From Lethocerus indicus (Eukaryota; Arthropoda; Insecta; Hemiptera; Belostomatidae), in contig JACDQD010000005.1 of assembly GCA_019843655.1 (NCBI GenBank), positions 29,150,954-29,214,953 on the forward strand: a stretch of DNA of 64,000 bases. Reading direction: 5' to 3'. How positions within the stretch are numbered: the first letter of the stretch is position 1; each line of letters begins with the position of its first letter. The translations under genes and the position numbers were made by a program. Positions 1 through 12,600 of the stretch are shown here, one piece after another. Below the pieces are notes generated by a model that saw only the letters and a list, made by a program, of their open reading frames with translations, was not told the DNA's origin and made no database searches.

Positions 1-1574
1 GGGTCGTTCGTGGTTTTGGGACAAAGCTTTGTCAACTGGCCAAGAATGTTTTGGCAGAAATACTGAAATTACAGCGGGGTAATTAAGACCAAACTGGACT
101 CGGGTCTGAACGGCCGCCAAAACTGTCCGGTGTTTGAATTCTGAGAAGAACGCGGGCCATCGCCTCTTCGACTTCTTCTCAAACCAGTAATATTAATTAC
201 CTCATTTTCTGTGTTTAAAACTAGCTTTCTTTTTTTTTATGTTAAACCTGTCGTTCGGGTAATTAATATGCATTCGTATTCTGATATTCATAAAGGTAGA
301 TAAGTTGTTAACAACTTTCGTCATTTAAATAACTTAAACACTTGTGATTTATACCTTAAATATTATCTATTAAAGAAGAATCTATTATCCGTTAAATAAT
401 TTTTAGTAGTTCTACTGTAATATTATGCCTCGCATTTTTATTTTATGGCCGATTCATTAAAAGGTAATTATTACTGCGTGAAAATTGAAGCGCCTCTTTT
501 CGACGTAAAACATCAGCACAGCTTCGCCGCATCGTATTTCAAGGCTTACGAAAACAACGGTCAAAATAAAAACGAGAACTGACGGCTCTATTTTTCCGAT
601 ATAAAGTAAAGTATTTCTCGGGAAGTGGAGAATCAGGATGCGGCGTCCAACAGGTGGCAGTTGAGGAAGATATAAGGGAAGTGAGGAACACGGTAGGGGA
701 GGTACCGTCCGCCGCGTTCCTTTCTGCCCTCAGAACAGATCTTCGAAAAACACAACCGGTGAAAACCCGCCGCCGAAAGGTCAGCTCGACTGGGTCAACA
801 GGTCGTCACCAGCTGTTCCCCCATCAAGGTCGACCGTATCGACGCCATGACGAAAAATCTGTATAAAGTTCATTTCTTTTACAGAATGCCACCAAATACC
901 TTTTTATATTTTTACAAAAATCTGAACTTTCGATGAAACTGGTATATTAACGATTTGCCTCTCTCCCCTGTAGTTTACCTTCTCTAGGGTGCCATCATCA
1001 GATAGTTTCGTTGAGTATTGCAGTACTTGCGAACTGTGGTTTCCGATGCAGCATTAGGAGAGCAGAGACAGTTTTAATATAATTGAAATTTATTTATTAC
1101 CTCTATAATTTCTAATTTATCGGAGAAATCCCTTCAGTTCATACCACTGTTACTATATTCACAGATATATCCAGAAATCGTTGATAAAATATAACCAGTA
1201 TTTAAGTAGTAATAGAGCGCTATTCCTCCTGTCATTATTCTTCAGCCTACTCTCTCGTGAAAATTTCATAAGATAAACAAGTAAATTTTTCTAGTTTCTT
1301 TTTACAGTAGTAGACAAATACACGAAGAGGAAAGCGATAACTGCACTTGAAACGTCGAAAAAGGTCCAGCCCGTTGATATTCCGAACCTTTTTAGCGCAT
1401 TGTTATTTCAACATTATATTGTGATTTGTAAATTTACGGCACAACTTTTCTAAACCAGGACCTTAAGAGTTCTTGAGAACGTTAATTTTCTAGTACCTGC
1501 AGTTTGTTATACACTTTATGGCAGGGAAATAGGAATAAGACAGACCCCACCCCTATATCTCAGGTACCTTAGTT
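1..1574. other. Gene-free AT-rich sequence
   Basis: Only a 70-codon frame of low plausibility (654-866). One copy of the CGTCCAACAG repeat lies near 644. No promoter or exon can be supported. Confidence 0.5.
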
Positions 1575-1655
1575 GCGGTATTTACACCTTCGTGAATGTT
1601 ATTTTCAGGAATTGAACCCGGTTTCAACTGGACCGAGGGGTAACACAATGGGCCA
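1575..1655 (-). repeat. tRNA-like (SINE-like) fragment
   Basis: On the minus strand a perfect internal-promoter B box, GGTTCAATTCC (1608-1618 on plus), follows an A-box-like TGGCCCATTGTG by 37 bases. The bases around the B box form a four-base-pair T-arm (CCGGG / CCTGA with one wobble). No full acceptor stem or anticodon arm can be drawn, so it is not a functional tRNA. A tRNA-derived SINE or a tRNA pseudogene is the likely origin. Confidence 0.28.
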
Positions 1656-1717
1656 GAGACACATAACGTCCAACAGGTGGCCTTCCACGAATAGGTGCCA
1701 CATAAAAGAGGATCAAC

Positions 1718-1755
1718 AGAGAGAGAGAGAGAGAGGGAGGAGAGAGAGAGAGGGT
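1718..1755 (+). repeat. GA microsatellite
   Basis: Interrupted (GA)n with GGA interruptions. It makes frames rich in Arg-Glu on plus and Leu-Ser on minus that should not be read as genes. Confidence 0.9.
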
Positions 1756-2860
1756 GAGAGTGAGGTCCGGGTCGGTTCCAAACCCCCGGAGAGCCGAGGT
1801 GGTGGTAACCGATTTCTCTCTGGACGGCGCCCTCCCACAACCCGAACCACAACCGATCATTCAATGACCGAGGACAACGCCGGCAGACCGTCGTCCCTTA
1901 TCTGCCAATTATCTCCCGCACCGTTTCGACGATAGGGCGTTGAAGGTACCGGTGTTTGAAGAGGACGGCTTTCTTTTTTTTGGTCGTGAACAAACATCTG
2001 TCCAAGGATCTTGAAAAATATTATTATAAGGAACGCTCTCAGTTCAGAGCGTTGAACATACAAAATAAGAAAGTAATATTGTGCGTCCTAGATAGCGGCC
2101 GCTAGCGCAGGAGAAAAATTGTAATTATATTTATCGAACCGAGTGACTACAATAATTGGTAGAGTTCGACCGAAATATTAAAATTGAACCAGCGCAAATA
2201 TTTCGATTCTCGCGTGTAACAATCAACATAAAAATAGTTCACTATTACATATTGAACACAGATTGTTTCACAATTCTCAGCATAACTGGCGGTACTGTTC
2301 AACCTATCTAGAGCAATAAAAGAAGGGTCATATAAGGGACTAATATTGTTCTCAACTCCCCTATTTGATTTTATATTAGACCACACTCGGTTTCCCTAAT
2401 AAATTCGGATTCACTAATAAAATTAGGTACTTGTGCATGTCTGCTGCCTTACTGTTCTACAACGGGAGGAGACGAGAAACTGAAACGTTGTAGTTTTCAT
2501 TTTGTTTTTTTAATGAAATGATTTTCTATCGACTTCATATTTGTTAATCGTCGCGTGGCGATATTTATACCGCGCGGTGATTGCTTCCGGTGCGGTGAAG
2601 TTTCCCACCAATTTGTCAATACCCTTCCTGTTAATTGATCCGGGCGGGTACGTGCCTCGACGGCGAGGGGAGGAAGAGGGCTCGCCTTGCGGAGACAAAC
2701 AGTGTGACACGTTAGCCGGAGGATATAATTGGTCCTGGGGGTAGGCGGAGGGGACGAAGAAGAAGGGGGGACACGGCGCAGGCACCAAATGGAAGTGTAC
2801 ACAGTGTGCGGTGTTAATGAGCGGTGTAAGACACGGCCGACACCTCTCCCCCTCATCCCT

Positions 2861-2905
2861 CCACCTCCTCCTCCTCCTCCACCTCCTCCTCCTCCTCATC
2901 CACCT
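2861..2905 (+). repeat. CCT/CTC trinucleotide repeat
   Basis: Two blocks of (CTC)n separated by CCA. It generates a poly-proline frame on plus and a poly-Glu frame on minus, both low complexity. Confidence 0.9.
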
Positions 2906-4001
2906 CAACCCTGAGGCGCACCATCACCTCAGCGGCCAGGGCACCTAATGAACCGGACCTCGCTCGATATGTCGCCACCCCCACACACACACACCATAGA
3001 CCCAATACTCTCTTAACTCTCCCCCTTCGAAGCGTTATTCTCAAAATTCTCGAAATCTCTTCCACCGAGTCCCCGTCCCGTATACGCTCCATTTAATCCC
3101 GATCTCGATCTCAACAACCGCCTTATTAAAAACATTATTACGTTACATAAACTGTATACATAATTGGTTCATCACGATTTCACGTCCCCACTCACCTCGG
3201 AGACGGACCGGTGAGAATGGCCCCAGTCCACTGCACGCTACTTTCAAAAGAATTACAGCCCCACATATAACACTAAATAACCCCTCTTTCCAATGTATTA
3301 GCACTGCATCATTTCACGATTTGGATTTTTCATTTATCCGAGGACCAAAACCTGTACCTGCAGCTGAAATCCGTGAAAAAGAAATATTAAATGTATAAGA
3401 GTTTAGCCTTAACTGCAGTCAGGTTCACAGGATATATTAAAGGCGGCAACTAATCAATCACGTCTAACTGGCTTATGTACATTATTATATCAAAAAACGT
3501 AACCCAGCTGCCTATTCCGAAGACCCGACACCGGTCTGGGTCTGTTTGTATATTAAGGAAATATCCTGTTCCCACTTGTAAAAAGGGACACTGTATACGC
3601 TCTAGAACCCGTGAATAGGGGATAAAATATTTAACTGACACCGACAGAGACGTAAGAGTAGAATAGTGGACGAAGGCATTATCAGAATATACCATATACG
3701 ATCAACATTCGTGCTTTAATCGACACACCGAATCGTAGATGTCCAAAAAAATTGTCACATTGGCAAAGGATTTAGTTATCTCGCGGATGGGAGATAAAAG
3801 GAAGAGTGTGAACATCGAATTTCGGCGTCCAACAGATCGGAAAGATATAACACGAGCGCGAAACGGTTCCGGTAAAAGTCCACCCGCTTTTGCCTTTTTA
3901 TAGAACTGTCCTCCTCCAATGTATACTAATACACTTTCCGGAATTATGTCCGGAATTTTTATCTCGCCTGTAGTTTTGAATCGCGCTTCGTCACTACTAA
4001 C

Positions 4002-4021
4002 ATATATATATATATATATAT
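4002..4021. repeat. AT microsatellite
   Basis: About ten AT units. Confidence 0.9.
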
Positions 4022-5550
4022 CGGAAACAAAGTATTCCGGCTCGGCGATTAATCATTGGCTGAATTTTACACTCGGAATTCCGAATTCGGACGCCAAAGC
4101 GGACATCCCGGTTGGCGGAGGGCGGCCCGTGGAAACCACTCCCGGGCAATAACTCACCCACAGAGCGGAGCGTACGCGATATGAAAATTCTAGATTATAC
4201 GTTGTATATAAACATAAAACACATCTGCACACGACTTAGGGCTGGGGCGGAAAGGAGGAGGAGGAGGAGACTGAAGAAAGTTGGGCTGCATTACAATACT
4301 TGTGTTGCGAATCCGCTCGGTGGCATAATAATGAAGAGGGGAAACGAAATAAAATACATATTTACGGGCCCCCTTACGGGCATAACGAGTGTACGACAGA
4401 AAATCTTGATATTCAGTCCGTGTCTTCCCTCGGTTTATTGGGCGTTTTAGTTCCGTCTTGGCACAAAAAAAAATACTTTCAGGCAGTTAGCGAATGGGCA
4501 GTTAGAACGGCGGACTGGTATGACATTTGACCTGTACCTTTTGTACTTCATTCATAACAACTTATAGGCGTAAACAATAGGAGAATGCTTTAGTTTAAGG
4601 AAGGTTAGTTTCAGGTTACATCCCAGTAATAATGTGTAAATTTTGCCGGTTTATAATAACAGTACGTTCCAACACCAAATTATAAATAATTACATTATGG
4701 CCCCGCAGTAATGAGTGCCTTCTTACATAATAACCGAAAAATCTCATCCGGCAATACTTAGTTTGTAGTATTTTGCAGAATGTTCCTAAAAATGAATTCC
4801 CTGGGAACAGAATACCCAATGCGGAATTTCTCTTCCAAGAGATGTTATACTGCTAATATGGACTACTCCGATAAACAAATATATTACGAATTGCTATCAG
4901 GCGAATGTCTAATTTTATTCTAGATTTATTTGTGGATAGCACGATACCAAACAAGTTTACACTGGTTATCCGGACTAAATATAACGCCGGGCGGGGAGTT
5001 TCCACCGGAAAGGTACTAAATAAAAATATGAAAAAAATCTAAACGAAGTGAGGTCCCGCCGTGGGACCGGGTTCATAACGCAAGTGACGTATCGCCCGGG
5101 AGCGAAAGCCGGCAGTTCACGAGTCGATTATCCGGTCCCCGGGGCCGGCCCTCTTAATGGCCGAGCAGTAAAAACTCCTCGAAATATTTTATATCTCGTT
5201 TTGTGGCCCCTAATTAATACAGGCGCACGCCCACTCGGAACGGCGTTTATGGCCCCGGCCTACCACGGACAGTGGTTTTGGGCAAGACCTTCGGTCACGT
5301 CGTGGACGGGCCGAGTTTAATAAATTTTCCGAGAAAAAACCTTCGGGAACGAGCGGGCATTTTTGATTCCCTCCCCCGGTGTCCCTCGGGCCCAGAACAA
5401 CGCCCCCATCGGCCTATTCAAAGAGCCGGAAACGAAGAGCGGTCCCATTCCGGGCGTCCAGAAACTAATCAGTCGGTAAGAACCCGGCAGGCGGATTCTC
5501 GAGCGTCGCCCGCATGGCCGACTAATTAATTCCGCTCGCCGCCCCTTCCC

Positions 5551-5567
5551 GCCCCGCCCCGCCCCGC
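5551..5567 (+). repeat. CCCCG pentanucleotide repeat
   Basis: Three GCCCC units plus a flank. The minus strand is G-rich and could form a four-stranded G structure. Confidence 0.85.
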
Positions 5568-6951
5568 AACCGCACTCCTTTATCGCCTTCCTCGAATAAC
5601 GGTACCCTTGATTTTTTGGAAGAGTCGGCCGGATTTAGCTCGCTTTTCGAACGCCGCATTGTTTCTTCCGTTCAGTGAGAAACCGGCTGACCCCGTTTAA
5701 GGTTGTCTCATGTAACCTACTGGGAAACAGAAATAATAATAATACGAAATATTAATAGTAATAGCATCAAACTAGTGAAGCACATCACTAATTGTTACAG
5801 CCCTCGTTGTTACATTCAAATATACCTTCATCATGGAAATATGATGATATAATAAGACGCTGTATTCCGACCGGTTGGCGACTACGGTTACGGTCGACCA
5901 GCGGACGAAGTAACAACGTTCATTACTCGAGCCCCTTGCTCCCTCCACCATCCCCCGCACCGGAGCTATACAACAGCATCCAGTTCAGCAATTTCACGCG
6001 GATTCGTTTCGATTATGCGCCGAGATCTGGCAGAGTGGCGTATACCTTATTTATATAGCGATTGCTCATGAGTTACGAAATATACTGTAACAGGACGCGG
6101 TTTCTCTCCTCCACAATTTCAAAATATCTCGGACAAGAATTAAATTATATTCAGGACCACTACAAGAATAGTATTTCAAAAGCTGTAGGCGAATAAGGTT
6201 ATCAATTTATCGAATTATTGTTTGTCATTTTTTCAGTAATTAACTTTTAATATTACTAGTATTTTGCTGCCAATCGTTGCCCTGACCTAAATAACAAGAT
6301 ATACCAATTATTAATTGCAGTGAATTCTGGATAAGAATTTAGAAATTAAAAATGTTCCGACAAAGTCAGGCACGTTAAGAGACACATTACCGGACAGAAT
6401 TCTATATCAGACCGGACGGCGTTTTCAGTGCAAGATTCCAGGCGGACATTAACAACGGCGGAGGAATGCGTTTTAGAAGAGGCCAAACGGAAAGTGGCAA
6501 AAGGGGGACGTTTGAAATAATTGCACCGAGTATTTTTCAATTATCCGCCAGAATAGTCATTAGGGACGCGGCGAGAACGCGGCAGGGAATTTCTCATTTG
6601 TTGGAAGCGGGGGAAATTTTTCTTTGTTCCTATTCTGTTTTTTTTTTAAATTCTCCCCGCCGCACGGAATCCGAAGAGCGGCTGGGGATCTAAATCCGGG
6701 GCGGAACAGGCGATAACGGTAAATATGTGGGAGACGGTGAATATCGCGACAGCTCGTTCTGCAGAAAGAATCGGGCTTGAGGACAAATTATGCTCCTTTT
6801 TTTTCGAACCGAGGGGCACCGAGCCCTCGGCAAACCGTAATTAGAATTCCCCGGCTCTCGTACCCCAGTCGTTAACGGCCGGTCCGGTTTTTAAATGTTT
6901 CTAAGCGACGGAGCTCGGAGGAGAAAACTCGTCCTACGATTAACCCGATCT

Positions 6952-6964
6952 CCCCCCCCCCCCC
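6952..6964 (+). repeat. Poly-C tract (13 C)
   Basis: Uninterrupted cytosine run in gene-free sequence. Confidence 0.9.
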
Positions 6965-7775
6965 TCATCCCCGTAGTAATCTGGGCTTTTCCGCAGTTTA
7001 ATGCCTACACCCGATTGCGTACGGAGATGATCAGATGGAGATAACGAAGGACACCTTCCTCCCACCCGCCGACGGCTCGGTAATTTAATGCAGGACGGAG
7101 CCTGATCCAAAATGATCGTAAACACCTAGCTCCCCACCACGGTTCAGTTACTTGTACTAACGAGAAGAAAAATAACAACTTATCAGACATATGGTACTTA
7201 ATTTGTACTACTTTTAAAATCCAGCGGTGCTTCGAGCGCAAAAAGCACTCCGAAATTGTGTACATAAATAAAATTCATAAACTCATATTTTGTTTCCCCG
7301 AGACACATCACTACCGGCCGAGGAAGTCGAAACCGAATTTCGCTAATGGACAGGAAAATCCAGAGGAGATGGAGCAGGACATACGAAGTATAATGATGAT
7401 GAAGAAGACTGTACTCACTCACCCCAGAACCATTCCGATTTTCGGCTCGATTACCGATGTCCGATCCGAGATGATATTTAGAATAGTCTATGACGACAGG
7501 CAGTACTGATGGGATTCATTTTCACATACGATGATACGATCATTAATCAACTGCGAAAATGAGATGACGGTATTCCAAAGGAAGCAATATGCTGTATTCG
7601 ACAACGTCATTGTTAGCAATTCGAAATTATTGGTTTTAGAGCTCTTACAGCGGAGGGTTTTGGATCGACTCGACGTGCGTATTCGAGGGATCTATTCCGG
7701 ATCTACCGGAGCGGGGCAGTTAAGAAAATTGACTCGGGGTAATTGTTAATTGGGACGGAAGAGTGCTCGTAAACC

Positions 7776-7803
7776 GGTGGGGGCGGGGGTGGCGGGGGTG
7801 CGG
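7776..7803 (+). other. Potential G-quadruplex tract
   Basis: GGTGGGGGCGGGGGTGGCGG and further GGGGG: three runs of five G plus G pairs with one to four base spacers, a strong match to the G3+ N1-7 pattern. Confidence 0.6.
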
Positions 7804-9101
7804 AGACGTAAACCGGGAGACGCGGAAAAGGGCACCCTCCGGGCATTGTTATGCAGATAAATCCCGGCCGGGGGCGGAGGAGGCCGGATTCAAATCGGAG
7901 TTACCAATCAGAGGGGTCGGTTTAGACAAGGGGTGGTGGGGGAGGTCCTGGTGGCGCGCATCTATAATGTAAGAAATGAACGCGGAGCGAGTAGCAGCCA
8001 TCTTGGATCCTTTTCTGCCAAATAACGAGTTCCACCCCCCGCCGTAAGGGGTAGGCAGAGCCGTCCCGAATTCACCCCCGCCTTCCTTCACTATACGAGT
8101 TTATTCTCATGGAAATTCCTTCGCCTCTCTCTCCCTTTCGCTCTCCCTTTCTCTGGGATTTCGTTTCTTTCATTTTGTTCTGGGATTCGGCCGTGAGCCG
8201 CCCCCACCCCCACGCTATATATGTAGAGCCACCCTCCCCCAACACACACGCACACTCCGAACCCCTACGAGAAAACACCACCGTACTCTTCTTATCCTGC
8301 CTCTTCCATCCCTTTCCCTCGCTCTCGCTCGCCTTCATTGTTACTCCACTAACGCTTCTAACGACGTGCTCTCGACCGCCCCCGGCCGGGCGCGAGGCAC
8401 CGTTATATTCTCTCTCTTTCTCGCGGGTTATTGAAAATTCACGGGGCGCATGACTCGTCGGGGGTGGCTAAATGGTGGGGCGGACGGGGCACCCCCGGGA
8501 TAAATTGGAACGGCGGAAAACTTCCGACCGAAGGGATGACGCATTTTTCTTTCGCCTCGGGCATAAATTTTACTTAGCACTCGATACGCTTACAACTTTA
8601 AGAGATCTGTCCGTATTTAGTGATTTAGTGTTCAATTTAAAAAAGGAAAACCGACCCAACAATTACTCTTTTCTTTATTGCTTCGATAGGTGAAATTTGA
8701 GCCCGCGGAGCTGGAAGAAAAATAGAAAGCGTAAGAAACCGAAAGTTCGCTAATTTATGAATAATAAAAAAGGAACACGCGGAGAGCTAATTTCTAATAT
8801 AACTCGTGTTTTGTTTGTCCCATAAAGCGGTTTCGAATAAATTTCTACCGGGTAAAAATATATTGAGGTTAACACGATACGTAGTCGAAAGCTAACATAT
8901 ATTAAAAGAATACCATATAGTATAGAACCAATGGAGTGGGGATAATAGTGAAAATATTTTAGAATACACATCTAATACATTATAACGTTTTTAATAACTT
9001 ACTAAATATCGGTATTTTTATTATTCCTTTCATGATCCTTCTTTGAATTTTCTTACATTTTTTCTATTAGTTGAGGTCTTACACGCCAACTGTTAATTTT
9101 C

Positions 9102-9115
9102 CTAGGTATACCTAG
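9102..9115. other. Perfect 14-base palindrome
   Basis: CTAGGTATACCTAG reads the same on both strands, in an otherwise AT-rich, gene-free stretch. It could be a dimeric protein site or chance. Confidence 0.5.
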
Positions 9116-9620
9116 AGAGATGGGGGCTTACTGTGTCGATGGTTGTCAATAAGAGGGATGACGGTTATAGAACCGTCGGGTGGGGCGCTTTTGAAACTCA
9201 AAAGAGTGTGTCAGTTGTTAGTGCCCTTCCACCAGCCCTTCCTTAATACCAAACTATAAATATCGAGCTAGCTTGGAACACATTTTGTGAACAGAAGACT
9301 ATGTATGAATAATTAAAATAGCTCCTTATAGAAAGGCGGAGCGTTTCTGTTCGGCCCAGATCTGGAGTTATGTGGGATCATCTGGAGGCGATACAAATAT
9401 ATATTTATTTATTTAAAGATTAATAATCACTATCATAATGTTAATTCTGAAGATGGAACGAAATGCGGTATGAACATCAACTCAATTAAAAATTAGATTT
9501 AATCTGGAACGTGCATACGACTTGGCCGTATAATCCATAAATATCGTTGGAAAAAATAAATGAAAGCGGAGATAAAGTGAGAAACGCTCATATTAATAAT
9601 AAACTCATTAGGGCGACGGG

Positions 9621-9651
9621 GTGGGCCACACCTTGGGGCTTGTGGCCCCAC
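9621..9651. other. Strong GC hairpin
   Basis: GTGGGCCACA pairs with TGTGGCCCCAC around a ten-base loop, ten pairs with one bulged C. No run of T follows, and nothing ties it to a gene. Confidence 0.5.
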
Positions 9652-12600
9652 TCTCGGCATTATTAAACCAGACAATACATCAACCCACCCTCTAGTCCGA
9701 CATCGGTAAATAGAGGAAAGGAATTACGTATAATAAACTAATAAACACACCCACCGAGGTTAGTACACCTGGAGAGCGCATTAAAAAAAGTTATTTTTTC
9801 ATGAACGATCCGATCCCTTCTATTGCTCAACCGAACATAAGGCCTTCCGCTAATGAAGCAATCACAATAGTTGTTACATGCGTGAACAATTTGTTGTCAG
9901 GAATGGAAGATTATTACCAACTTTGGGAGCAATGAACCCGACAGCGTAACACAAAATAGGATTATCAACAGTCTATAATTATGTCCAAAATGATATATAA
10001 CAATACGGCTAATTTAAGCTACCAGGATGTAAAGGGGTACATGACGTGTATAGGAATATATATATACAGTCGTAAAGTAGTACAGTGTATAGTCGCGGAT
10101 TTATTTTCAAATAACCGTCGCATTGTACACGAGCCAATTAAGCGTTGCGACAGAGGATTGCTCACGGGTTCAATCCAATGACACAGAAAATACGCGGAGC
10201 GGGGCCATGGAGGTTTTATTGCTCCAATTAACAGGATGTAAATGACCGGAAGTAGTTTGGCGGGGGCAGGAAGGGCGGGCCCGACGGCGCGGTCCCCCCA
10301 TTATGCTTAGACAATGTCACAATTAGACTCTGATCATTGGGCGAAGAGAGGAAGCTCTCCTCTATATCCATTCTACCACCCCCACACCGGTGTGTTCCCA
10401 TCTCCTAAACGGGACCGATTCAATGCGGGGCATTCAATTTCGGAAATGAGAGTCGGGGACACCAAGGCCCCGTCCGGGAGTATTACCACTGGTCCCGCTC
10501 CCCATTACCCGGTTGATTAGCCGAGAACTCATTTCGGACGGTCGGGGTCCCACGGGAGAGCGAAACTCAAAAAGGGACTTATCTCACGTTCGATTAATTA
10601 TATCCGACAGACAAATTGGGAATCGGGACAATACTAAGCCGGATTTCCAGGATTCTAATAACGCAGGAGGGGCCCTCCGGTAAGTACATATTCCGGGAGA
10701 ATAAAAATAAAGGAAGACCCACCTCGATGAACTCTATCCGTCATTCCTTTTTTTATTCCGTAAGGTAAATCGTAGAACGGCCAGAAGGTATTCCTGCGGG
10801 CCGGTTCAATTAATATTTTTTTTTATTACCGCCGCGTATATTCATAAATGTGACACGGACGAAGAAGGAGGGGAAGAGGTGGGCATCCTAATTTTTACCT
10901 GTGGGGACCCGTTTGTGAGGGTCGAGGGTTGAGAGGGGACCGGGGCCCCCTGTCGCATTCCGCCCCCGAACGCGCGGCCACACCGAACCGTCCCTCGGAG
11001 AGAGAGAAAAAAACAACTATAAAACATACACGTGTGTTAATTAACATAAACCGAAAACTCAAGAAAGAGATTGGTTAAGATAAGAGAGGCCAGCTCGGCC
11101 CCGGGGGATTTATCACCTTCTAAGTTGCCTAACAATAAAAACCCGGCCTTCCTCTTCGGACCGCTACATAAATTATTTTAATATTCCACTAATTCTTCAA
11201 CATCCCTGATACATTCGGTGTCCGGCCGTTTTTTGTTCCTGACGTCCCAATTCAATTTCTCGGTAATTATTAATTTCTGTCTCCGGGATTTATTTATGAA
11301 TACAGTTCTTATTGTCTCGATCGTTCGCATCGCGCCTTATGAACCTCGTCACTTTTAATCACGGTGGGCGAAAGGAAAGTGTTAAATAATTTGGACAAAG
11401 ATATAATTGCGTGACGAGGACGTTGATGAATATTCACGGCGTGCGAGAATAGACTAGAATGTACGCCGTTGGGGTCTTACCTGCTCTAAGGTGGCTGGGA
11501 TCTGAAAACGGCGCCCCCCTGTCTGCCCCGCCCGTGTACCTTCCCCGACGTCATATCTTTCGCCGGGCCTTTCGCATCTTTCAATTATCGATATTCGAGG
11601 TTCTGAGAAGAGGAAGGGTCCGCGAGTAAATCAAGGCCCCGGGCCCATAACCGTAGCTCATCGCCCGACTTAAAACCCAGGTGTCTCAGATCGTCGTCCC
11701 AGATTGCGAGACTTCTCCTCCCTTTTGTATTTTTTTGGGGGTGGGAGGCGGTACCCCGCCTCCGTCGAGAGCGCATTCGAAAATCTGGGTAGAATACGAA
11801 ATGACGATTCTATTGTCTGAAAAAGGGACGAAAGTCCAAACGTCCTGAGATGGCCTATCCGTGTTAAGAGATTAAGTGTAACCGAGGCGCGTTATGTATG
11901 GGCGCCTACTGTGTAACCTTTCTACTGAAAATTTATAAGGGAGCCGGTGGGGCCCGGCCGGCTTTTATTTCTTAGAAATCTGCCATCTACGATTAGATGC
12001 TCCCCTACTTCTCTTTATTAACGACTCTTATTTCCTACCGTTGTCAACCCGAATTTTACAGAATACCCCTACGTAATTTCGTTAGTCCAGTGTTTACGAT
12101 CGTAATTTTAAAATCTTAAGCACGAAATTGGAATGGACCGCACGTTTGCTTTACGATTATATTGCTGCACGAATTGCTTCAAACTATAAATAACGTAATT
12201 TCGTCGCCTGTATTGTGAAACAGGGAGTTCAAACTACTACTACTCTCATTTTAGAATATCTCGCTTTTCGGTCCTTTTAACCGTTCGGGATTTAGTTTAA
12301 AACTGGGATGGCTGGCGGACACCATTGTCGGGAAAGCGTACTCCCCGGGCAACAAAAGGGACACCGGTTCCTCGGGAGAAGAAAGATTTTTGGCTTACTT
12401 GAGAAACTGTTATGCACCGAGGACGGAGAGGATTCATTGTCCCGCTCGGGCGAACAATGCGGGAGCCTTGGCTGCAGGTAGAAGCTTTTCTTGCCGGCTG
12501 TCTCTAAAGTTAAATTATACCGGCTCTCCGGGGCTGGCGGCTCTGGAAATCGGGATTATATTAGGAATAACGATATTATGCCCGGGCTATAACCTCCGCT

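Larger units (their letters stand above)
1756..5550. other. Gene-free sequence
   Basis: Holds a 12-base palindrome TAGCGGCCGCTA (2093-2104), the trinucleotide and AT repeats listed, and another CGTCCAACAG copy near 3829. 5040-5530 is GC-rich with open frames that do not read as protein. Confidence 0.45.
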
